From Bacillota bacterium (GTDB taxonomy: Bacteria > Bacillota > Clostridia > Eubacteriales > Eubacteriaceae): 64,000 nucleotides of DNA. Where the stretch lies: positions 47,168-111,167 of the forward strand of contig JAHIQT010000189.1 in NCBI GenBank assembly GCA_018903255.1. The letters are read 5' to 3'. Made by a program: the position numbers and the translations under genes. Below the pieces are notes generated by a model, which did not search any database, had not been told where the DNA came from, and saw only the letters and a program-made list of their open reading frames with translations. Shown one piece after another: positions 31,436-40,884 of the stretch; position 1 is the stretch's first letter; each line of letters starts with the position of its first letter.

Positions 31436-32169
31436 AGCTGATAACCTCTCGGGGTAATCATTTTTAATTGATCGCGGGTTACATAGGTTTTGGAATTACC
31501 GATGATAACCATCGAAAACATATCAATATCAGCTTCATGGATTTTTTTCAGGGTGGTAATCACATACGACTCGTCTTTCCGTTTGGCATTACGAACAATT
31601 CCTACTGGGGTTTCCGGGGCCTTATATTCTAACAGAATTTTCTGGGCGCTTTCAATATTATGGGGGCGACCCTTGCTTTTGGGATTATAGAGGCTGATGA
31701 TAAAATCACCTTCACCGGCACAGTGCAGCCGTTTTTCAATGACTGCCCAATCGGTCAGCAGGTCGCTAAGGCTGATGACGGCATAGTCATGCATCAGCGG
31801 TGCGCCGAGGGTTGAAGCGGCCGCATTGGCGGCTGAAATACCGGGGATAATTTCAACCTCAACATCGCTGTTTTTTGCTTCAACGATTTCTAACATAATC
31901 CCGGCCATCCCGAAAACACCGGCATCGCCGCTGCTAACCAGACAGATTTTTTTGCCCTCTTCCGCCAGTTCCAGGGCTTTTTCACAACGGTCAATTTCGC
32001 GTCGCATCCCCGAAGAAAGGACTTCTTTGTCGCCAATTAAATCGGCAATAATATCGATGTAGGTTTTATAACCGACAATAACATCGGCATCTTCCAAGCT
32101 GGCCTTTGCCGCCTCGGTCATATGTTCATACAGTCCGGGACCAATCCCAGTGACATAAATTTTGCTCAT
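31432..32169 (-). CDS. cbiH: Precorrin-3B/cobalt-factor III C17-methyltransferase
   Basis: Start at MSKIYVTGIGPG; SSGDAGVFGMAG; IISLYNPKSKGRP. Confidence 0.93.
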   Translation of the reverse strand: MSKIYVTGIGPGLYEHMTEAAKASLEDADVIVGYKTYIDIIADLIGDKEVLSSGMRREIDRCEKALELAEEGKKICLVSSGDAGVFGMAGIMLEIVEAKNSDVEVEIIPGISAANAAASTLGAPLMHDYAVISLSDLLTDWAVIEKRLHCAGEGDFIISLYNPKSKGRPHNIESAQKILLEYKAPETPVGIVRNAKRKDESYVITTLKKIHEADIDMFSMVIIGNSKTYVTRDQLKMITPRGYQL

Positions 32170-32291
32170 CTTTTCTCCTTTTTTTAACAAGGTTTTGTTA
32201 TTATCATCCTTGCTTGCGCTTGACGATCTGCTTGTGTGCAGCAGACAGCAAGACCATGATTATTTATATTATAGCTTTAGCCATTATTTCC

Positions 32292-33347
32292 TTAGTTTTC
32301 ATCCAACCAGACTGATAGGGTAATCCCATCCAGTTTTTGTTTTTCCAGCAGGCATTTCCCAAAACCAGAGGCGACAAAGCCACAGGGTTCGGAAACGGCG
32401 TATAGACCGGTGGTTTTAAAAACAAAATCCGATCCTTCAAAACGACTTTGGACCATTTGCACCATTTCATTGGGGATGATAACTTTTTTAGCCTTAAAAA
32501 AATCACAGGCCATCGTAATTCCCGGTTCTTCAGCTTTTAAGCCGATGGTAGCCAGCGATTTGATCGCTTTTTGATTGAGATTAAGCGCCGCCAGGGTATC
32601 ACCAATCGCCTCGATGATCCGTTCTCCCGGGGTATCCCGGCGACAGCCCACGCCCACCACTAATTTTCGCGGAACCAGCTTAACACTGGGGATCGGCAGA
32701 TCCGTATTGGTTGTCGCTAAAGTCGTAATGATGGCACCCCGATAGTTAGCCAGCTCGCTTAAATCCGCCACCGTTTCGATGTTCTTAGGCAGGATAACCG
32801 CATCGAGATCACAGTTTTCCAAATTAACTAAGGCAATCGGATCGCCATGTAAAATCAGTGCCGTGACGTCTTTGGCCGCAGTAAAATCATCGATCCTACA
32901 ATTAATTTTTTGAGCCAGTACATCGACAGCCATGGTTCCTTTGACATCGGTGCCAGTGGTGATTACCGCCTGCGCCGAAAGACGTTTAGCCACCAGCCGG
33001 GCGGCGTCATTGGCGCCACCTAAATGGCCGGACAGCAGACTGATGACAAACTCCCCTTGTGTATCCATAACCACTATCCCCGGATCGGAAGATTTATGTT
33101 TGAGATGGGGGGCAATCGCGCGAACGACAATGCCGGTTGCCATAATGCAGCAGATGATCTGGTATTCTCCGATGATGCTGCCGATAAAGGTAGAAATATC
33201 AGTGGTGATAATTTTGGTGGTTTCGTTGGCGTATTTTTCTTTAGTGTAGATCTGGCATTCATGGTCATCGAGATGTTCTGCCAGCCGATTAGCCAGAACC
33301 ATGCCATCCTGGGACAGGGTGACAATCGCCCACTTCTCGGTTTTCAT
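32292..33347 (-). CDS. cbiG: Cobalt-precorrin 5A hydrolase
   Basis: Likely start MKTEKWAIVTLSQDG; LLSGHLGGANDAARLVA; VVGVGCRRDTP. Confidence 0.9.
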   Translation of the reverse strand: MKTEKWAIVTLSQDGMVLANRLAEHLDDHECQIYTKEKYANETTKIITTDISTFIGSIIGEYQIICCIMATGIVVRAIAPHLKHKSSDPGIVVMDTQGEFVISLLSGHLGGANDAARLVAKRLSAQAVITTGTDVKGTMAVDVLAQKINCRIDDFTAAKDVTALILHGDPIALVNLENCDLDAVILPKNIETVADLSELANYRGAIITTLATTNTDLPIPSVKLVPRKLVVGVGCRRDTPGERIIEAIGDTLAALNLNQKAIKSLATIGLKAEEPGITMACDFFKAKKVIIPNEMVQMVQSRFEGSDFVFKTTGLYAVSEPCGFVASGFGKCLLEKQKLDGITLSVWLDEN

Positions 33348-33351
33348 GGTT

Positions 33352-34110
33352 TTACTCAACCCCTTGACGGTACTCATGGGTAAAACTAGGGTCATACAGC
33401 TTTGATAAACTATATTCATTTCCCAGAAAATCACCAACTAAAATTTGAGCGGTTTTGGTAATATTCTCATCTTTTACCTTTTGAGCAATCGTTTCAAGGG
33501 TACCCATGACAATTTTTTGGTCTTCCCAGGTGGCTCGTTGAATAATAGCAATCGGCGTCGTTGGGGGATAGTGCTTCATCAGTCGCGCTACCACATCATC
33601 AATCATTTGGACTGATAGAAAGATACACATCGATGCCTGATGGGAAGCCAGATCTTCCAACTTTTCTTTTTCCGGAACTGGGGTTCGTCCTTCGAGTCGG
33701 GTTAAAATAACCGTTTGGGAGACATCCGGCAGGGTAAATTCTTTTTTTAGAGCCGCTGCTGATGCGACAAAGGAACTGACCCCGGGGATCACATCAAAGG
33801 GAATTCCGAGTTCTTCCAAGCGATCCATCTGTTCACGGATAGCCCCATAAATAGACGGATCACCGGTGTGAACGCGAGCAATTTTCTTGCCTTCTTCAGT
33901 TCCTCGTTTGATCACGGCGATAACGTCATCTAAGGTCATCGATGCCGAATTAAAGATTTCGGCATCCGCTTTGTGTCCGGCAATAATCGCCTTATTGACT
34001 AAAGAACCGGCATAAATAATGATATCTGCTTCATTAACAATGCGTTGACCCTTAACGGTAATCAGCTCTGGATCTCCTGGGCCTGCACCCACCATATATA
34101 CTGTATTCAT
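33352..34110 (-). CDS. cbiF: Precorrin-4/cobalt-precorrin-4 C11-methyltransferase
   Basis: VYMVGAGPGDPELITVKG; VHTGDPSIYGAIREQM. Confidence 0.94.
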   Translation of the reverse strand: MNTVYMVGAGPGDPELITVKGQRIVNEADIIIYAGSLVNKAIIAGHKADAEIFNSASMTLDDVIAVIKRGTEEGKKIARVHTGDPSIYGAIREQMDRLEELGIPFDVIPGVSSFVASAAALKKEFTLPDVSQTVILTRLEGRTPVPEKEKLEDLASHQASMCIFLSVQMIDDVVARLMKHYPPTTPIAIIQRATWEDQKIVMGTLETIAQKVKDENITKTAQILVGDFLGNEYSLSKLYDPSFTHEYRQGVE

Positions 34111-34140
34111 AACTAATTTCTCCTAAATTTTATAATGTCC

Positions 34141-34932
34141 TTACATTTCTGCAACGGGTTGGGCTTTTTTCAAATGATCTAAAAACATGTTCTGAATGCC
34201 GGCATATTCACCCAGGCCTTCCAGGATACACTCCACCTTAAACCGCTCTTCTTCGAGAACCGTTCGCCATGAGTCTTCTTCATCACTGGCCATGTCATTA
34301 ATGGCGTGATCGCCAGCTACCAGCATAAAGGGCGCCAGATAAATCTTTTTATATTTCTTTTCCTGTAACAGCGGGACAATGTTTTCCAGCTCTGGGAAAC
34401 CTTCCACGGTTCCCACATAAACATCCTCATAGCCCTTCATTTTAAACATGTAATCCAGACAAGGATAGGTTGAGTTGGCGTGGTGGTCACTGCCATGGCC
34501 CATATAAACGAGGGCTTCACCATTTTTAAGCTTGGGCATTTGTTTCATGACGATGTCGACGGTTTCTTCGTAATCTTCCACCGTCGTTAAGAGTGGCCGA
34601 CCCAAGGTCAGGCATTCGAAGTCTTTTTCAAAGGCTTTCAGCTCTTTTAAGGTAATGTCATACTCATAGCCGTTGATGATATGGGTAGTTTGACACTGAA
34701 CATGGGTATAACCGGCTGCTTTAAGTTTTTTAAGGACTTCCTGCGGGGTATCCACACTTTCGTTGTCCCGGGTCTTCAGTTTGTTGATGATCATTCGGGA
34801 TGTGAAGGCTCGATAAAAATCATGATCCGGAAATGCATTTTGCAAGTGCTTTTCGGTTGCCTCGATGGTTTTTTTTCGGGTCTCAGGGTAAGATGTACCA
34901 AAACTGATGACCAATAATGCTTTCTTTTCCAT
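34141..34932 (-). CDS. cbiK: Sirohydrochlorin cobaltochelatase
   Basis: ALLVISFGTSYPETRKKTIEATE; YMGHGSDHHANSTYPCLDYM; no signal peptide. Confidence 0.93.
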   Translation of the reverse strand: MEKKALLVISFGTSYPETRKKTIEATEKHLQNAFPDHDFYRAFTSRMIINKLKTRDNESVDTPQEVLKKLKAAGYTHVQCQTTHIINGYEYDITLKELKAFEKDFECLTLGRPLLTTVEDYEETVDIVMKQMPKLKNGEALVYMGHGSDHHANSTYPCLDYMFKMKGYEDVYVGTVEGFPELENIVPLLQEKKYKKIYLAPFMLVAGDHAINDMASDEEDSWRTVLEEERFKVECILEGLGEYAGIQNMFLDHLKKAQPVAEM

Positions 34933-35001
34933 TAAGTGGTTCTCCTATTTTTTTATGATAACAGTGATTAACTTCTCATTGTAGGTTGACCTCAAACTAC
35001 C

Positions 35002-35118
35002 GTACCGACCAATGACCAAGGGGTCAGACCCTTGTTAATCTGTTGTTCGCTGCGGGATCGGACAGGCTCTGCCGTGTCCGCCCCGATGCGCACAACATGA
35101 TGTAACAATTGTCGGTAC
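35002..35118. repeat. MITE-like palindromic element, copy 1
   Basis: TIRs GTACCGACCAAT...ATTGTCGGTAC; contains gaccaaggggtcagacccttg and ttcgctgcgggatcggacaggctctgccgtgtccgccccgatgcg. Confidence 0.85.
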
Positions 35119-35164
35119 TAGCGTATCTGTTGGTCTATAGTCTTTGAGCTTCACTGTTTATTTA

Positions 35165-36451
35165 TTATAAACTTAATAATGCCTGATAGTGATCTGCGAT
35201 GGTTTTTTCGATGTCTGCTTGGGTGTGGGCAGATGAGAGGAAAATACCTTCGAATTGGGCTGGCGGCATCAAGTTGCCGGCGTCCAACATGGCTTTGAAA
35301 TATTTGGTATAGGCTTTGGTGTCCGAGGTCATCACGGCGGCATAGCCATCGATTGGCACATCGGTAAAGAAACAACAGGTCATCCCCTTGAAACGAACCA
35401 TCTGGGCTTTGACCCCGGTTTTTTCGATGTTGGCCTTAAAGCCAGCTTCTAACAGCTTGGCATGTTCTTCCATTTGGCTATAAACTTCGGGATGATCCCG
35501 TAGGTAGGTCAGGGTGTTGAGTCCCATTTTCATGGCAATCGGATTTCCTGACAGGGTTCCGGCTTGATAAACGCCGCCTAATGGTGCTACGGTTGCCATG
35601 ATCTCGCGACGTCCGCCATAAGCACCGACCGGCATGCCGCCGCCGATAATTTTTCCTAAGGTGGTCATATCTGGTTCAATCCCCAGGACTTCCTGGGCGC
35701 CGCCATAAGCTAAGCGAAAGCCGGTGATGACTTCATCAAAAATCAGCACCGTTTCTTCGGCTGTGGTGATTTCCCGCAGCGCTTTCATAAACTCCAGATC
35801 GGGTGGCACCACCCCCATGTTACCGGCTACCGGTTCGACGATGACGGCGGCAATTTCGCCAGGATTTTCGGCAAAGAGGGCTTTGACACTTTTAATATCG
35901 TTATAGGTTGCTACTAGGGTGTCCTGAGCCGTTCCCGGGGTAACGCCTGCACTGGTCGGCACCCCAAAGGTCAGGGTGCCGGACCCGGATTTAACCAGCA
36001 GTCCGTCGGCATGGCCATGGTAGCAGCCTTCAAATTTGATGATCTTATTGCGTCCGGTATAGCCTCTGGCGACCCGCAGTGCGCTCATGGTTGCTTCGGT
36101 TCCCGAACTGACCATCCGCACCATTTCCATTGAGGGATAGGCTTGGGTAATCAGCTTGGCAACCTCCACCTCAATGGCAGTCGGGGCACCAAAGCTGGTT
36201 CCTTTTTGAAGGGCTTCCTCTATCCCTTCAAAGTAAACCGGTGAGGCGTGACCTAAAATAAGTGGCCCCCATGAACAGATATAATCGGTGTATTCGTTAC
36301 CGTCGACATCATAAATCTTGGCGCCTTTGCCATGGTCAATAAAAACGGGTGGCATGTCGACTGATTTAAAGGCCCGCACCGGACTGTTGACGCCGCCGGG
36401 AATAAATTTTTCTGCTTCAATAAATAATTTTTCTGATTTTTCTCGATTCAT
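35165..36451 (-). CDS. hemL: Glutamate-1-semialdehyde 2,1-aminomutase
   Basis: FIPGGVNSPVRAFKSV; GCYHGHADGLLVKSGSG; FDEVITGFR; TLGKIIGGGMPVGAYGG. Confidence 0.96.
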   Translation of the reverse strand: MNREKSEKLFIEAEKFIPGGVNSPVRAFKSVDMPPVFIDHGKGAKIYDVDGNEYTDYICSWGPLILGHASPVYFEGIEEALQKGTSFGAPTAIEVEVAKLITQAYPSMEMVRMVSSGTEATMSALRVARGYTGRNKIIKFEGCYHGHADGLLVKSGSGTLTFGVPTSAGVTPGTAQDTLVATYNDIKSVKALFAENPGEIAAVIVEPVAGNMGVVPPDLEFMKALREITTAEETVLIFDEVITGFRLAYGGAQEVLGIEPDMTTLGKIIGGGMPVGAYGGRREIMATVAPLGGVYQAGTLSGNPIAMKMGLNTLTYLRDHPEVYSQMEEHAKLLEAGFKANIEKTGVKAQMVRFKGMTCCFFTDVPIDGYAAVMTSDTKAYTKYFKAMLDAGNLMPPAQFEGIFLSSAHTQADIEKTIADHYQALLSL

Positions 36452-36510
36452 AATATCTCCAATAATAATTATTTCACTATTGTGTAAAACTCAGGTGTTC
36501 GCTCCCTACC

Positions 36511-36678
36511 GTACCGACCAATGACCAAGGGGTCAGACCCTTGTTAATCTGTTGTATGCGCGCAATTCGTACAGTTGCAATTAGCATCATTGTAAAATAA
36601 AGTTCGATGTGCAACTGTTCGCCTTGAGGCACAGGGTCTGCCCCCTTGGGTACAACATGATGTAACAATTGTCGGTAC
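36511..36678. repeat. MITE-like palindromic element, copy 2 (two-armed version)
   Basis: Same TIRs; left arm gaccaaggggtcagacccttg and inverted right-arm cagggtctgcccccttggg; internal ACAGTTGCA/TGCAACTGT. Confidence 0.85.
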
Positions 36679-36725
36679 TGCGTTTGTCTTGAACAAAAGA
36701 TTTATGACTTATAAATAATTTGCTG

Positions 36726-37691
36726 TTATTGATAATCCTTGAGCATGGCCTGCAGTTCTTTGGCAAAATAAGTGATGATGATGTCTGCTCCGGCTCGTTT
36801 GATACTGATCAGGCTTTCAAAAATCGCCCGGCGATCCATCAGATCGGCATCGACGGCATTTCTGATCATGGCATATTCGCCACTGACCTGATAGGCGGCC
36901 ATCGGTAAGTACGAAAGTTCCTTGCCCTTGGCAATAATATCCAGATACGGCATGGCTGGTTTGACCATCACAATATCGGCACCTTCATCGATGTCAAGCA
37001 CCATTTCCTTTAAAGCTTCGCGGGAATTGGCCGGATCCATCTGGTAGCTGCGGCGGTCGCCAAAGGCTGGCGCCGAATTGGCAGCATCCCGGAAGGGACC
37101 ATAAAAACTGGAAGCAAATTTAGCCGAGTAGGCCATAATCGGAATCGATTCATAACCAGCCTGGTCGAGGGTTTCGCGGATATGGTCGATACGGCCGTCC
37201 ATCATATCCGAAGGAGCAACCATATCGGCTCCGGCTTGGGCATGACTAAGCGCTGTTTTGCTTAAGGTCTTCAATGTTTGATCCCGTCTGATCTCGCCGT
37301 TTTCTTCAAAAAAACAGCAGTGTCCGTCGCTCTTGTATTCACACAAACAGACATCGGTAATGACATACATTTGTGGATCAACTCTTTTGATTATTCGGAT
37401 CGCTTCCTGAACCAAACCGTCTGCCACAAAGGCGGGTGTGGCTTGACCGTCCTTTTGGTCGGGGACGCCGAACAAAATAACATAGCGGATGCCCAGTTCT
37501 TTAAGTGCCAGGGTTTCTGCCCCTAACATATCCAAAGACAGATGATACTGATCTTTCATGGAGCCGATTTCTTTGCGCACGCCCTGTCCGTCGACGATAA
37601 ACAGCGGATAAACGACATCATTCATCGACAGCTGGGTTTCTCGGATTAAATTTCTAACCGCCGTATTTTTTCGTAATCGTGTTGGCAACAT
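36726..37691 (-). CDS. hemB: Delta-aminolevulinic acid dehydratase (porphobilinogen synthase)
   Basis: Likely start MLPTRLRKNTAVR; YVITDVCLCEYKSDGHC; MAYSAKFASSFYGPFRDAA. Confidence 0.95.
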   Translation of the reverse strand: MLPTRLRKNTAVRNLIRETQLSMNDVVYPLFIVDGQGVRKEIGSMKDQYHLSLDMLGAETLALKELGIRYVILFGVPDQKDGQATPAFVADGLVQEAIRIIKRVDPQMYVITDVCLCEYKSDGHCCFFEENGEIRRDQTLKTLSKTALSHAQAGADMVAPSDMMDGRIDHIRETLDQAGYESIPIMAYSAKFASSFYGPFRDAANSAPAFGDRRSYQMDPANSREALKEMVLDIDEGADIVMVKPAMPYLDIIAKGKELSYLPMAAYQVSGEYAMIRNAVDADLMDRRAIFESLISIKRAGADIIITYFAKELQAMLKDYQ

Positions 37692-37860
37692 CTTGCTGAC
37701 CTCCTCATTTAGTTCTTGAAAATTGCAATAATCCCGTGAGCTTTGCCGGCTGTTTAGGCGAAACAATTTTTGTATGTACCGCCTACAAGCGATTTCTTAT
37801 TGTTATAAAAACTGCCGCCAAACCAGTCATTGTTGGATTCTTACAAATCGTAATTAGTTA

Positions 37861-40278
37861 TTACTTTTGTGCATCCTTTAAAATCGCATCTAGCATTCCC
37901 TGGATGGTATATGTTTCGGCTTCGATATCGACAGCGATGCCCAGTTCCAGGCATTTTTTTGAAGTTTGCGGGCCGATCGAAACTGCTTTTGCCGAATTGA
38001 TCGCGGCGATGTGGGCGCCGCCAATTTTTTCAACAAAAAACTGGACGGTGGTGGAGCTGGTAAAGGTAATATAATCAATTTCTTTATTATTTAACATTTC
38101 CAGCGGATCGACGGTGGCGTGATCTTCGCGGATGGTTTCGTAGCTTTGAACCTCGTCGACCGGACAGATTTTGGCTAGTTCTTCGACCACATAGATCCGG
38201 GCATTTTTTGATCGGGGGATTAGTAGCCGGCTGTCTTTATTAAGTAGCGGTGCCAGACCGTTGACCAATTCTTCACCAACATATTTATCCGGCACAAAAT
38301 CAGCCTTAAGACCTCGGGCTAAGAGGGCATTTTTGGTTCCTTCGCCAATCGCGGTGATATGGAGATTACCAAAGGCACGGGAGTCTTTGCCGCAACGTGC
38401 CAGCGAATCAAAGAAGATTTCTACGCCGTTGATGCTGGTAAAAACAATATGACTGTAATCCTTGAGGACTTTCACTTTTTCATCACAAGCCGCTTCGTTA
38501 ATCGGGACAATTTTGATGGTGGGGAATTCAATGGCATTACCGCCCAACTCAGTGATTTTTTCAACCATCTGGGAGCTTTGTTCCCGGGACCTTGTCACGA
38601 TAATGTTTTTTCCAAACAATGGTTTTTGATCAAAGAACCGCAATTTTTCGCGTTTATTGACCACTTCCCCAACCACAATCAGGCTCGGGGCAGTAATTTT
38701 TGCTGCACTTGCAATACCATAGATGGTGGTCAGGTTTCCGGTGACGACCCGCTGATAGGGGGTCGAGGCGCGATGAACCACGGCCACCGGCATTTCTGAA
38801 TCCATGCCGTTTTTAACCAGTTCGTCGCAAATCTTTTCCAGATTCTTGACCCCCATCAAAAAGACGATGGTACCTTTTAGCTTACCGAGCACTGGCCAAT
38901 CCAGATCCGATGAGCCGTCGTAGGCATTGGATTTTAAATGTCCGGTGATGACATGGAACGAAGACACACAGTCCCGATGGGTAATCGGAATACCGGCGTA
39001 GGCCAGTCCACCGATGACCGAGGTTATCCCGGGGATCACTTCAAACGGTACCCCCGCGTCGTAGAGGTCTTCCCCTTCTTCACCACCACGGCCAAAGACA
39101 TAGGGATCTCCGCCTTTTAGGCGCAGTACCAGTTTTCCTTCCAGACCTTTTTGGACTAATAGGGCATTAATATCTTCCTGGCGCATGGCATGATTGCCGG
39201 CTCGTTTGCCGACATAAACAATTTCGGCATCTGCTCTGGCGTCGTTTAGAAAGCTTTCATTAACCAGGGCATCATAAACGACCACATCGGCTTTGCTTAA
39301 AACATCCTTGGCTTTAACGGTTAAGAGACCGGGATCCCCGCAACCGCCGCCAGCCAGATAGACTTTTCCGGGCTTTTTGTGTACTGCGGTGTAACATGCT
39401 GCTGCTAATTGTTTTCCCAAATTTTCTGCCTCCTCGGGTACGCCTTCAATTGACTTTGTCACCACATGACTGCCGTCTTCCAGACCATAGAGTCCGTACA
39501 GTACAATGGTGTCTGCTTTTATTTGACAAAATGCACCCACCGGAATATGACAGCTGCCATTTAAGGCCTTTAAAAAACTGCGTTCGGCGATCATTTGGAT
39601 GATCGTGTTGTGGTCACTGATGGCGGCCATCAATTCTTTGACCGTCTGATCATCTTCACGAACTTCCACTGCCAGGATTCCCTGGGCGGGTGCCGGGATG
39701 AAGGTGTTCTCCGGCAAGGTCACCGTCTGATAGGCGGGGTCTTTAAGCCGGCCAATCCGTTTGAGACCGGCTGCAGCCAGAATGATGCCATCCAATTGCT
39801 GTTCCTGCATTTTGCGAATCCGGGTATCAATGTTGCCGCGGATCCCAATAATTTTAAGATCTGGCCGCAGTTTTTGCAGCTGACAAATCCGGCGCTTACT
39901 TCCGGTTGCCACTACCGCGCCTTGTGGCAAGGCATCAAGGGTTGTGATCTGATGGGGTGTCAACAGCACATCGCGGGGATCTTCGCGAGTCGTAGGCACC
40001 GTCAAAACCAAACCTTGTGGCAGTTTTGAGGGCATATCCTTCATGCTGTGGATGGCCATATCGATATCGCCGGACAGCAGCGCATCTTCTAATTCCTTGG
40101 TAAACAATCCCTTATCACCGATTTTATCGAGCGGTTTATCCTGAACCAGATCGCCCTTTGTTTTAATGATGACCATCTCAAAATTTATTTGGGGGTGGGC
40201 TTTGGCCAACACATCAATCAGCCACTGGCTTTGGGTGCGCGCCAGGGTACTGCCTCTTGTTCCAACTTTTATATTCAT
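37861..40278 (-). CDS. Trifunctional fusion: HemC - CobA (SUMT) - HemD
   Basis: 805 aa: KVGTRGSTLARTQSQ...MKDMPSKLP (HemC); GGGCGDPGLLTVKA, LKGGDPYVFGRGGEE, GIPITHRD (SUMT); GKNIIVTRSREQSSQMVEKITELGG (HemD). Confidence 0.93.
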   Translation of the reverse strand: MNIKVGTRGSTLARTQSQWLIDVLAKAHPQINFEMVIIKTKGDLVQDKPLDKIGDKGLFTKELEDALLSGDIDMAIHSMKDMPSKLPQGLVLTVPTTREDPRDVLLTPHQITTLDALPQGAVVATGSKRRICQLQKLRPDLKIIGIRGNIDTRIRKMQEQQLDGIILAAAGLKRIGRLKDPAYQTVTLPENTFIPAPAQGILAVEVREDDQTVKELMAAISDHNTIIQMIAERSFLKALNGSCHIPVGAFCQIKADTIVLYGLYGLEDGSHVVTKSIEGVPEEAENLGKQLAAACYTAVHKKPGKVYLAGGGCGDPGLLTVKAKDVLSKADVVVYDALVNESFLNDARADAEIVYVGKRAGNHAMRQEDINALLVQKGLEGKLVLRLKGGDPYVFGRGGEEGEDLYDAGVPFEVIPGITSVIGGLAYAGIPITHRDCVSSFHVITGHLKSNAYDGSSDLDWPVLGKLKGTIVFLMGVKNLEKICDELVKNGMDSEMPVAVVHRASTPYQRVVTGNLTTIYGIASAAKITAPSLIVVGEVVNKREKLRFFDQKPLFGKNIIVTRSREQSSQMVEKITELGGNAIEFPTIKIVPINEAACDEKVKVLKDYSHIVFTSINGVEIFFDSLARCGKDSRAFGNLHITAIGEGTKNALLARGLKADFVPDKYVGEELVNGLAPLLNKDSRLLIPRSKNARIYVVEELAKICPVDEVQSYETIREDHATVDPLEMLNNKEIDYITFTSSTTVQFFVEKIGGAHIAAINSAKAVSIGPQTSKKCLELGIAVDIEAETYTIQGMLDAILKDAQK

Positions 40279-40296
40279 CTATCTTATCTCCAATTG

Positions 40297-40884
40297 TCAG
40301 TAATTTCCTAGTTTTGACCGCAGTTCCGGATTGGAACATTGGGACAAGACTTTAAGTTTTTCGCTTTTTTCCTTGGCGGTGCCATCGCCAGCTAAAACTG
40401 CCTGTCGCAGTAATCGCAGTAAGGCTGTTTTTTCGGTATAGCTGTCATCATAGCGGTCGGCCAGCTCGTCGGCAATCTGTTTTGTTAAAAAAGGACTGGC
40501 TCCTTCGGTACAGACCGACAAGGTTAAATCGCCCCGACGAATAACACTTGGAAAAATAAAATCCGAATCTTCCGGATCATCGACCCGGTTGCACCAAATT
40601 TTTCGGGATAGGCAGTCCATTTTGATCTGCCCATTCAAGTCGCGATTGTCGGTTGCTGCCACTGCCAGGTCGATATCAGTGAGCTGATCGATGTGATAGC
40701 CGGAATCGATCAGGGTCAGCCGATTGTTCTCGGTTTTGATGATCGCCTCCGTAAAATCCAGACTGACTGCGATAACCTGCATGCCGTTTTCCAATAAGGT
40801 GACAACTCGTCTGGCAGCAACCTTGCCGCCGCCGACCACCAGCACTTTTTTATTTTTTAAGTTAAATAACAGCGGTGTCATCAT
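40297..40884 (-). CDS. Precorrin-2 dehydrogenase / sirohydrochlorin ferrochelatase-like (SirC/CysG-N)
   Basis: LFNLKNKKVLVVGGGKVAARRV; CNRVDDPEDSDFIFPSVIRRGDLTLSVCTEGASP. Confidence 0.9.
   Translation of the reverse strand: MMTPLLFNLKNKKVLVVGGGKVAARRVVTLLENGMQVIAVSLDFTEAIIKTENNRLTLIDSGYHIDQLTDIDLAVAATDNRDLNGQIKMDCLSRKIWCNRVDDPEDSDFIFPSVIRRGDLTLSVCTEGASPFLTKQIADELADRYDDSYTEKTALLRLLRQAVLAGDGTAKEKSEKLKVLSQCSNPELRSKLGNY

Noticed and set aside
32210-32260. Short hairpin tctgcttgtgtgcagcaga in the cbiH-cbiG gap as a regulatory element
   Set aside because: Stem is short (about 6 bp) with no T-run or recognisable motif; not distinguishable from chance
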